Source: an uncultured Bacteroidota bacterium (GTDB lineage: Bacteria; Bacteroidota; Bacteroidia; 2-12-FULL-35-15). Taken from it: 7,984 nucleotides of DNA. Position numbers and translations under genes: made by a program. The notes beneath the pieces were generated by a model. It saw only the letters and a list, made by a program, of their open reading frames with translations, was not told the DNA's origin and ran no database searches. The stretch spans positions 1 through 7,984 of the forward strand of contig CAIRRW010000199.1 of the NCBI GenBank assembly GCA_903881065.1, in the 5' to 3' direction. Positions 1 to 5,847 of the stretch are shown piece by piece (positions within the stretch are counted from its first letter, which is position 1; every line of letters starts with the position of its first letter).

Positions 1-65
1 ATAAATACTTATTACCTTATTTAGTACTTTATATTAGCGATCAACGAACAAAGCTGACCACGTAA

Positions 66-100
66 TTTGTTTTTAAAAAGGTAATAATAATTTATATTTC
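66..100 (+). promoter_or_regulatory. Possible promoter of the unknown/NYN RNase unit
   Basis: A TTTG at 66-69 and a TATATTTC at 93-100 resemble the Bacteroidota -33 (TTTG) and -7 (TAnnTTTG) elements. The -7 match is seven of eight, with C replacing the final G, and the gap is 23 bases, at the long end of the usual range. Transcription would begin near 106, leaving an untranslated leader of about 50 bases before the ATG at 159. The region is very AT-rich, so a chance match is quite possible. Nothing else was recognised in positions 1-158, and no gene end is visible there. Confidence 0.3.
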
Positions 101-158
101 CACCTTGCTTCATCTATTTAGGTACATTTACTTAAATTAAAAATAAATAATCCTTAAA

Positions 159-1274
159 ATGAATGCAGTAAACATTAATGTTAATTCATCTATAATAGTT
201 AATAAAGCGGATGGATTAATTTTACGATTTGGATTATTAGTAAGTGATTCAACCTATTCGGCTGGTGATTTACATAATGCCATAACGATTGATGATTATT
301 TAAACAGAGATACCACCATAAAACAAAAAATTGATTTTTTATTACTGAATGCAAATTCTCGTAAGGAGAATTCGACGGAGGAAATAAATTATTATACGAA
401 TGCTAAAATTTCATATAAACTTTTTAAAAACAAAAAATTTAAATCGGGACCGGAATTGAAATTAATAAAAATGCAGGAAGGGGTAATTTGTGAGCATTAT
501 AAAAATAGTATGGATGCATATAGAGATTTATTTATGAAAGCGGGATTGCCACAGCTAAACAAATTTATTAAAAACGGACTTATAATTAATGCTTCCAATA
601 GTTTAACTCCTGAAACCAAGGAAAATGAATCGTATTATTTAATGAGTGAAATAATTCTGGATAGGTTTGAGTTGAAAACAGGAGATGATATTTTTTTGGT
701 TAGTGGCGAGTTCAGAAAATATATTGATGAAAAGAATATTGAAGTAGGAGAATTTGGAACTGCTATAAATAATACTACAAAGCTAATAAGGGCATATAAT
801 ATTTTTGTGCTGCCAAGTTTAATATTTCTAAGTGGCGATGAAATAGAACTGGTGAGGGAGCATTTGTTAAGTACCAATTTGGTATTCCGAAACAATATGG
901 CTAAGTGGTGTACCGATTTAAAAACCATTCCTTTTCTGCCCGAAAACTTCGCCTTGTTTAATACTACATTTATAAATGATATAAAACCGCAGGCCGATTT
1001 GCTGCAACAGGAGATGGATAAAGACCTGCGACTTAACTTATTTAAATCAGTAACAAGAAGCTCGGTAGAGTATGAAGTAAGTTTAAACATATGCAGCATT
1101 GATATTTATTGGGAATTTTTATATCACACTAAAACCATTACTGACGAAACCTATGCCGTAATCAAACAATTTCCGGATTACGAATTGCTGAAAAACAACA
1201 GTTGTATAATACTGGAAGGTGCCGAACTAAATCATATTGAAATAGCTGAAGAAACAGCTTTAATAGAAAACTGA
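159..1274 (+). CDS. Unrecognised 371-residue soluble protein upstream of an NYN RNase
   Basis: I do not recognise this protein and assign no function. It encodes 371 residues with no signal peptide and no hydrophobic run long enough for a membrane helix, so it is probably cytosolic. The first 30 residues look beta-rich, with alternating hydrophobic residues (SIIVNK, LILRFGLLV). Residues 60-105 are rich in Lys and Asn. The middle (about 110-250) and the end look mainly helical, and the tail (about 350-370) is acidic. No nucleotide-binding loop, zinc-ligand cluster or helix-turn-helix was found by eye. The next gene starts 36 bases downstream on the same strand with no visible terminator between, so the two are probably co-transcribed. 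The ATG at 159 has no Shine-Dalgarno sequence, which is normal in Bacteroidota. Two 60-base lines counted inside it (601-660 and 301-360) were 30% and 25% G+C, lower than lines counted in the downstream genes, which hints at accessory origin. Confidence 0.85.
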   Translation: MNAVNINVNSSIIVNKADGLILRFGLLVSDSTYSAGDLHNAITIDDYLNRDTTIKQKIDFLLLNANSRKENSTEEINYYTNAKISYKLFKNKKFKSGPELKLIKMQEGVICEHYKNSMDAYRDLFMKAGLPQLNKFIKNGLIINASNSLTPETKENESYYLMSEIILDRFELKTGDDIFLVSGEFRKYIDEKNIEVGEFGTAINNTTKLIRAYNIFVLPSLIFLSGDEIELVREHLLSTNLVFRNNMAKWCTDLKTIPFLPENFALFNTTFINDIKPQADLLQQEMDKDLRLNLFKSVTRSSVEYEVSLNICSIDIYWEFLYHTKTITDETYAVIKQFPDYELLKNNSCIILEGAELNHIEIAEETALIEN

Positions 1275-1310
1275 AAATAAAATGCCCCATAAATAATTGA
1301 ATTTAAAGCC

Positions 1311-2699
1311 ATGAAAATATTACCAAAACAGTATGAGTATTTCAATGTAAAATCATTTCAATCTGATTTTACAATTGAATTCGACACCTTAAAAGAGCTG
1401 GTTAGATATGCCGAGAAAAATTCAATAAAAAGTATTTTTCTTATGCCGGAAACAAAAGACACTGCCGCCAAGTTTGCGTTTTCTAATAAAGGAGGATTGA
1501 TGCAGCATCCTATGGAAGGTTACCTGTCGTTAGAAGAATTTAAATATGCCGACACCAATGGTTTTCCTGATTCGACAAATTATAACGAAGCAATGCGGCT
1601 CGGGTTTCAAAGATATGATGAATATAAAATGAGTACGGAAACCGGCATAACGGATGCCAAAGTGTATGACGAAATAAAAAAAGCAGGTTATATCACCGCT
1701 TTTTCTCAATTTGATTCCACCCGAAAAGAAAATCATGACAGTATTCAATTAGCTGAAATAACAAATGCTTTCGAGATGCGGGAATGGGTGAAAGATAAAA
1801 AGTTTGACAGCATTGTAGAATTTACGTATGCACTGAAAAATGGTTTTCTTAGCCCGCTAGAATACCGCGATTCAGTAACCAAAAGATATATATTACACGA
1901 TGATTATATTGATGGTATTACGAAAGGTTTTGTTAATGGTGCAGATTATTATACATGCAAAGAAAAAGGAATTGAAGATTATGCTGAAATGACTTTATGT
2001 GCCAACCTCGAACTGGTAACAATTGCTAACATTTCCTCCGACCAGAAATTAGTTTGTGTTTTGATAAGTAAAGTAGCAGCAGGCAAAAAAACATCCATAA
2101 ATAATCTTTTTGAATTACTAAACGAAGAGAAAAAAACGTACTTCAAAAGTTCAGGCGAATTACCCACATGGTTTACAGTTGCTATCAATTCTATTAACGA
2201 CCTAATTCAGTTTATTTCTACAAACGAAGATATAACCAAATACGGACATTATGATGCTGACGGACAGTTTTTTCAAAGCAAAAAGATTCAGGAACGCAGC
2301 GTAATACTTGATGGCGGCAATGTAGCGTATGGCATATCAGGTGCTTCTGGCCGACAACCGTATATTAGTAACATAATTATAATGGTTACCTTTTTATTGG
2401 AGAAAGGATTTACTGATATTACCGTGTTTACCGATGCAGGACTTAAACATAAATTTATGGATTTAAATTTATTGCCTGAAGTAGAAAAGATTTGCAAGTT
2501 TCAATACACGCCTGCAGAAAAACCTGCTGATATTTTCCTTTTAAGTTTTGTGAAAGAAAACAGATGCATTATTATCAGTAATGATAAATTCAGGGAATGG
2601 AAAGTGCGTGACACTTGGGTAGCAAATAATATTGACGATTATCGTTTCCCATTTATGATTCAGGATGGAAATGTAATAATGCCTAATCTTGATAATTAA
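1311..2699 (+). CDS. Zc3h12a-type PIN/NYN ribonuclease with N-terminal 14-residue repeats
   Basis: This is a probable metal-dependent RNA endonuclease. The C-terminal domain (about residues 328-445) opens with VILDGGNVA (331-339), supplying D334 and N337. It continues with a helix and the strand FTDITVFTDAG, supplying D375. It closes with D407 and SNDKFREW (423-430), supplying D425. This order and spacing match the Zc3h12a/MCPIP1 RNase domain, whose last acidic motif is SND-x-[YF]-R-[DE]. All expected acidic ligands are present, so the domain should be active. Residues 77-132 and 171-226 hold two blocks of four 14-residue repeats, listed separately. Residues 235-325 look helical and are unassigned. 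There is no membrane segment, signal peptide or CCCH zinc finger, unlike the animal proteins. The ATG at 1311 is the only plausible start after the stop of the preceding gene. The natural RNA target is unknown. Regulation of cellular RNA, a toxin role and a defence role all remain open. Confidence 0.88.
   Translation: MKILPKQYEYFNVKSFQSDFTIEFDTLKELVRYAEKNSIKSIFLMPETKDTAAKFAFSNKGGLMQHPMEGYLSLEEFKYADTNGFPDSTNYNEAMRLGFQRYDEYKMSTETGITDAKVYDEIKKAGYITAFSQFDSTRKENHDSIQLAEITNAFEMREWVKDKKFDSIVEFTYALKNGFLSPLEYRDSVTKRYILHDDYIDGITKGFVNGADYYTCKEKGIEDYAEMTLCANLELVTIANISSDQKLVCVLISKVAAGKKTSINNLFELLNEEKKTYFKSSGELPTWFTVAINSINDLIQFISTNEDITKYGHYDADGQFFQSKKIQERSVILDGGNVAYGISGASGRQPYISNIIIMVTFLLEKGFTDITVFTDAGLKHKFMDLNLLPEVEKICKFQYTPAEKPADIFLLSFVKENRCIIISNDKFREWKVRDTWVANNIDDYRFPFMIQDGNVIMPNLDN
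1539..1706 (+). repeat. Four 14-residue protein repeats, block 1 (residues 77-132 of the NYN RNase)
   Basis: Aromatic residues F77, Y91, Y105 and Y119 are exactly 14 apart, and so are glycines G84, G98, G112 and G126, each followed by F, F, I and Y. The unit is [FY]-x6-G-[FIY]-x5, with a small or aliphatic residue (A, A, S, I) three places after the aromatic. Each copy probably forms one short helix ending at the glycine, stacked into a solenoid. The pattern is clear in protein; I did not see strong DNA-level identity, so these copies look old rather than recently duplicated. I cannot name a family for it. Confidence 0.8.
1821..1988 (+). repeat. Four 14-residue protein repeats, block 2 (residues 171-226 of the NYN RNase)
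   Basis: The same unit recurs with F171, Y185, Y199 and Y213 spaced by 14, and G178, G206 and G220 in phase; the second copy has R192 at the glycine place. Hydrophobic residues F179, Y193, F207 and I221 follow the glycine position. The offset between the two blocks (G126 to G178, 52 residues) is not a multiple of 14, so the stretch 133-170 interrupts the register. It contains one loosely similar segment around W159. Confidence 0.75.
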
Positions 2700-2813
2700 A
2701 ATATTCAGAGGACTGCAAACATATATTATCTGACGTACTTTAAAACATAAGTTAGGCACATATCGGTGCGTTGGATTCTTCCTGAAAAATACAAAAGTTA
2801 AGAAAAGGAAAAA
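2700..2813. other. Convergent intergenic gap with no clear terminator
   Basis: This stretch separates the stop of the NYN RNase gene from the stop of the Nramp-type gene on the opposite strand. The only hairpin noticed is GCAC/GTGC at 2756-2759 and 2766-2769, a four-base stem without a following T tract on either strand. I see no small gene here. Termination of both transcripts may occur here by a factor-dependent route, but the sequence does not show it. Confidence 0.5.
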
Positions 2814-4064
2814 TTAACTAATTAATGGCATAAATAATAATACTGCTGAAAGGGCAACCAATATTACGACAGCACTCCAGCCAATAATATTATTTACCGG
2901 CTTATTTACATGTTTGCCCATTATTCGTTTGTTATTTATAAGCAAAATCATGCATACTAAAACAACAGGAAGCAACATTCCATTAAGCACCTGCGACCAT
3001 AAACTAATAGCTATTAATGGTGCATTGGGAATAAGAATGATTAATGCGGAAATAACAATAATGGCAGTATATAAATAATAAAACTCCTTGGCTTCTTTCC
3101 ACTTCTTATCTATTCCTGCTTCAAACCCAAATGCTTCGCATACATAAAAGGCAGTAGCTAAAGGCAATATGGTAGCAGAAAATATAGATGCAATAAATAA
3201 CCCGAACGCATACACAGCGCCAGCCAATGCCCCTGCGAGCGGTTTTAATGCCATTGCTGCATCTTTGGCTTCCTGTATCACTATTCCTTTTTCGTGCAGA
3301 GTGGACGCACAAGCTACAATAATAAAAAATGCTACGACCACTGTCGCTATACAGCCAATAAATATATCAAGAAGAACGTATTTATAGTTCTTCATCTTTA
3401 ATCCTTTTTCAATAACGGACGATTGCATATAAAACTGCATCCATGGCGCTATGGTAGTACCTACCAAGCCAATTACTAACGCTATGCTCTGCGAATTCAT
3501 ATCCAACTTAGGGTGAATTATTGAATCCCCAATTTCAGGCCAGTGAGGCTTACCCATTAATGCGGAAATAATATAGGTGAGAAGACAGACACTAAAAACA
3601 AGGAATATTTTTTCGGCACTCTGATAACTTCCCTTCACCACTAGTATCCATATACCAAATGCTACAATAGGTACAGCAATGTATTTACTTATGCCAAACA
3701 CTTCCATACTGCCTGCAACACCTGCAAATTCAGTAGTAGTATTGCCTATATCGGCAATTAATAAACCCACGAAAATAAAGAAGGTAATTTTTACACCTGC
3801 ATTCTCCCGTATTAAGTCAGCCAACCCTTTGCCAGTAACAATCCCCATCCGGGCATTCATCTCCTGTATTATTATCAACACAATAAAGGAAGGAATAAGT
3901 GTCCATATAAGCTTATAGCCATATAAAGCACCGGCAACAGAATAGGTGGTTATACCTCCTGCATCATTGTCCACACTTCCTGTAATAATACCGGGGCCAA
4001 GTATAGCAGCAAACATCGCTATTTGTGCAAGCAGTCTTTTCCTTCTGAATTTTACAAGTGCCAT
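2814..4064 (-). CDS. Nramp-related magnesium transporter (NRMT type, not MntH)
   Basis: This is an 11-helix LeuT-fold transporter of the Nramp family (416 residues, usual length), predicted to carry Mg2+ across the inner membrane. Helix 1 has GPGIITGSVDNDAGG (23-37), so the canonical DPGN motif becomes D34-A-G-G37. Helix 6 has VGTTIAPW (201-208), so the canonical M-P-H becomes A206-P-W208. Family knowledge: the Asn and Met of these motifs coordinate Mn2+/Fe2+ in MntH/DMT1, and the Met sulfur selects against alkaline-earth ions. As I recall, the described magnesium-transporting Nramp relatives (Clostridium and Eggerthella) have Gly and Ala at these places, as here. The conserved Asp is retained. 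Other helices lie near 45-67, 92-120, 127-144, 151-170, 228-255, 280-307, 329-347, 351-376 and 393-414. It starts 20 bases after the stop of the MgtE_N/CBS gene, without a Shine-Dalgarno sequence, and is surely in the same operon. Automatic annotation would probably call it mntH; the substrate call is inference. Confidence 0.93.
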   Translation of the reverse strand: MALVKFRRKRLLAQIAMFAAILGPGIITGSVDNDAGGITTYSVAGALYGYKLIWTLIPSFIVLIIIQEMNARMGIVTGKGLADLIRENAGVKITFFIFVGLLIADIGNTTTEFAGVAGSMEVFGISKYIAVPIVAFGIWILVVKGSYQSAEKIFLVFSVCLLTYIISALMGKPHWPEIGDSIIHPKLDMNSQSIALVIGLVGTTIAPWMQFYMQSSVIEKGLKMKNYKYVLLDIFIGCIATVVVAFFIIVACASTLHEKGIVIQEAKDAAMALKPLAGALAGAVYAFGLFIASIFSATILPLATAFYVCEAFGFEAGIDKKWKEAKEFYYLYTAIIVISALIILIPNAPLIAISLWSQVLNGMLLPVVLVCMILLINNKRIMGKHVNKPVNNIIGWSAVVILVALSAVLLFMPLIS

Positions 4065-4084
4065 ACGTTATGGGTGAAGTTAAA

Positions 4085-5359
4085 TTATTTTGTTTTTCCT
4101 TTATTCAATAAATCTTCAACTATATCATCAATTACAACCATACCTTCCAACTGTTTTTGTTTATTTATAACTGGTACAGCAAGCAGATTGTATTTTGAAA
4201 CCAGTTCGCCAAGTTCATCTATATTATCATCATCGAAAACTGTTACCGGATTTTTTTTCATTATTTCCTTCAATAACATAGCAGGCTCTGAAATTACAAT
4301 ATCTCTAAGAGAAACAGAGGACAGAAATTTATCTGACGAATCAACCACAAACAGCGCATATATGGTATTTGCTTCCGGTTTATGTTCTCTTAAAAAGTGC
4401 AGCACTTCATTCACTGTTGTTTCTTCTTTAAACACTATAAAATCTGTGCTCATAATGCTGCCTACCGAATGACTCGGATACTCAAGCAGTTCGCGCACTT
4501 CGGACGACGACTCCTTATCCATCTCCTTTAATATCTGTTCGGCCTTATCTTCTTCCAGTTCTTCTAGTAAATCAGCAGCTTCATCAGCAGGCATTTTTTC
4601 GAGCACATCAGCAGCTTTTTCTACCGAAAGACTTTCGATGATATGTACCTGTGCATGTGGTTCCAACTCTTCCAATACATCTGCGGCATGCTCATCATTA
4701 AGTGCTTCGAACATACGCGAACCTTCCTCCTTCCCGAAATCTTCAATAATATCAGCTACATCCGAAGGGTGCAGAGATTCCAGTTTGGCAATAGTTTTAG
4801 AAAGTTTTATTCCCGAATGGCCATAATCTACAGCAGCTATATCGTCCCATAAAAAGAATTTAGAAGGAATAGAACCCTTAAAAGGATGCAGCAACGAGTT
4901 AATTTGCTTAGAAACACCTAACCTTCTCAATAAACCTTCAACGCCTACATCTACCGCTACGGTATATATCCCTGAAGAAATATAAACCAGCCGCACATCA
5001 TTTACCCGAACAAGTTTTCTGCCGTTAATATCAACTATCTGTTTATCTAAAACATTTTTTACTAAATACAATGAATTATGTACCAGATCAGCTGGTGAAT
5101 GTTCGGCCTTACTAAAAGTGATTTTAAAAGTAGACTTGTTACGTTTTACCTCAAAATATTGTGAGTTGAAATAATGAATCTGATTCTTTTTTTTAATCTG
5201 AAGAGAGATTACTTTTGGTCTTACATGCTCTGAGTCGGCTGGAGAAGAAATATGATTTTCAATAATCAAATCCTTTAATATGCCCATGTATTTACCTTCT
5301 GCATCCACACATCGGATGCCTATCAGTTGGCTTAAATAAATAGTAATCTGTGAGTTCAT
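4085..5359 (-). CDS. Soluble PRC-barrel/MgtE_N/CBS-CBS protein, pore-less MgtE-like magnesium sensor
   Basis: A 424-residue cytosolic protein with the regulatory half of MgtE but no membrane domain. Residues about 10-75 and 98-148 look like two PRC-barrel-like beta domains; the second has DKQIVDINGRKLVRVNDVRL (105-124). Residues about 192-292 are the MgtE_N superhelix, with repeats such as HPSDVADIIEDF, EHAADVLEELEP and EKAADVLEKMP. CBS domains span about 298-355 and 362-418, and the second ends with GMVVIDDIV (406-414). In MgtE this point leads into the plug helix and five-helix pore; here the protein ends 10 residues later, so it is a complete protein without a pore. In MgtE this part binds Mg2+ and closes the channel when Mg2+ is high. 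With the Nramp-type transporter next in the operon, it probably gates or regulates that protein. I chose the ATG at 5359 because AAGAAGGAG directly precedes it and the barrel fold starts at once. An in-frame TTG at 5398 would add 13 lysine-rich residues and is less likely. Confidence 0.92.
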   Translation of the reverse strand: MNSQITIYLSQLIGIRCVDAEGKYMGILKDLIIENHISSPADSEHVRPKVISLQIKKKNQIHYFNSQYFEVKRNKSTFKITFSKAEHSPADLVHNSLYLVKNVLDKQIVDINGRKLVRVNDVRLVYISSGIYTVAVDVGVEGLLRRLGVSKQINSLLHPFKGSIPSKFFLWDDIAAVDYGHSGIKLSKTIAKLESLHPSDVADIIEDFGKEEGSRMFEALNDEHAADVLEELEPHAQVHIIESLSVEKAADVLEKMPADEAADLLEELEEDKAEQILKEMDKESSSEVRELLEYPSHSVGSIMSTDFIVFKEETTVNEVLHFLREHKPEANTIYALFVVDSSDKFLSSVSLRDIVISEPAMLLKEIMKKNPVTVFDDDNIDELGELVSKYNLLAVPVINKQKQLEGMVVIDDIVEDLLNKGKTK

Positions 5360-5430
5360 TATCTCCTTCTTTCGCTTTTTGAGTGAAGAAGGAAGCAACT
5401 ACTAATTGAAATCAGAAAGGCACCTTCTTT
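5360..5430 (-). promoter_or_regulatory. Leader with occludable Shine-Dalgarno sequence, possible translational switch
   Basis: Read on the minus-strand RNA, three short elements lie in order. Element A is AAGAAGG (5429 down to 5423), B is UCCUUCUU (5393 to 5386), and C is AAGAAGGA (5371 to 5364), followed by GAUA and the AUG at 5359. C contains the Shine-Dalgarno core; AGGAG ends only three bases before AUG. B is a perfect eight-base complement of C with a 14-base loop, plus one possible G-U pair. Seven bases of B also match A with a 30-base loop. The pairings A:B and B:C exclude each other, which is the layout of a translational on/off switch. The purine/pyrimidine bias makes coincidence possible, and no ligand-binding fold is visible to me. 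Confidence 0.4.
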
Positions 5431-5500
5431 ACTGTGGTTTTATTGTTTTATTTCTCGCAGGGCCTTCGTCCATTTAAAATTTAATAAATAATTGATGGCG

Positions 5501-5531
5501 CAAAAGTAAAGTTAAATTTTGATTGAGGAAA
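5501..5531 (-). promoter_or_regulatory. Promoter of the magnesium-transport operon (Bacteroidota type)
   Basis: On the minus strand TACTTTTG (5508 to 5501) is a full match to the Bacteroidota -7 consensus TAnnTTTG and is followed by CGCC. A TTTC at 5531-5528 sits 19 bases upstream and matches three of four bases of the -33 element TTTG. Initiation would fall near 5495, giving a leader of roughly 135 bases before the ATG at 5359. That is long enough for the proposed RNA switch. Confidence 0.6.
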
Positions 5532-5847
5532 AGATTTTCTTTAAGTATATTAATAAGACAAAGTCGCAAGTGCCTGCTTAATTAATAGAAGACGTTATAT
5601 TATCGCGGCCTTCTTGCAATATCTTTAATCTAAATAAAAAATCCTTTTGAATCCTCATCATCAAGTTCGTCAGCGTTTCATTCGTAAACCAATTTCCAAA
5701 TTAATTAAGCTACAAACATGCTTTTCTTAAAAAGGTGAAAAGAAGATACAACACATTTAAATAAAACAACTATTTGTTTTTTATACCTTCGCGACTTTAT
5801 TTAAAAAAGAGTTTTGTAAATTAGTAACCATTCGTTATCCTAATTAA
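5509..5847. other. Non-coding divergent intergenic region
   Basis: No reading frame of useful length, tRNA or recognisable RNA was found. The region separates the minus-strand magnesium operon from the plus-strand lgt-type gene and carries upstream promoter sequence for both. It holds two TTAATTAA palindromes (5578-5585 and 5701-5708), which are expected by chance in such AT-rich DNA. There is also a weak AT-only hairpin, AAAACA/TGTTTT (5763-5768 with 5775-5780), just before the probable -7 element at 5784. I see no clear operator. Confidence 0.6.
5784..5791 (+). promoter_or_regulatory. Probable -7 element for the lgt-type gene
   Basis: TACCTTCG matches TAnnTTTG at all but one base and is followed by CGAC. 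No convincing TTTG lies at the expected distance upstream. Transcription would start near 5797, about 50 bases before the ATG at 5848. Confidence 0.4.

Noticed and set aside
635..1099. Open frame of 154 codons on the minus strand
   Set aside because: It is fully inside the 371-residue gene on the other strand, and its translation is Ser/Leu/Ile-rich without any recognisable motif.
2756..2769. Hairpin as an intrinsic terminator between the convergent genes
   Set aside because: The stem has only four pairs and no T tract follows on either strand.
2814..4064. Calling the transporter MntH (Mn2+/Fe2+)
   Set aside because: The DPGN and MPH metal motifs are replaced by DAGG and APW, and the operon partner is an MgtE-type sensor.
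4085..4090. Frameshift or truncation that removed an MgtE pore from the CBS protein
   Set aside because: The stop follows a normal CBS end and short basic tail, and the next 20 bases and the following gene show no remnant of an MgtE membrane domain. The short form looks native.
4023..4472. Open frame of 149 codons on the plus strand
   Set aside because: It lies antisense to the 3' end of the MgtE_N/CBS gene and the start of the transporter gene, has a low-complexity Ser/Thr/Ile-rich translation typical of antisense frames, and shows no promoter or family signature.
4085..5398. Longer start at TTG 5398 for the MgtE_N/CBS protein
   Set aside because: The extra 13 codons are a lysine-rich translation of the leader and cover the Shine-Dalgarno sequence of the much better ATG at 5359.
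5360..5500. M-box (ykoK) magnesium riboswitch
   Set aside because: None of the conserved M-box helices or loop sequences could be found by eye, and the leader is too short and AT-rich. Only the simple A/B/C pairing is supported.
5578..5708. Two TTAATTAA palindromes as operator sites
   Set aside because: Eight-base AT-only palindromes are frequent in DNA of this composition, and the two copies share no flanking sequence or meaningful spacing.
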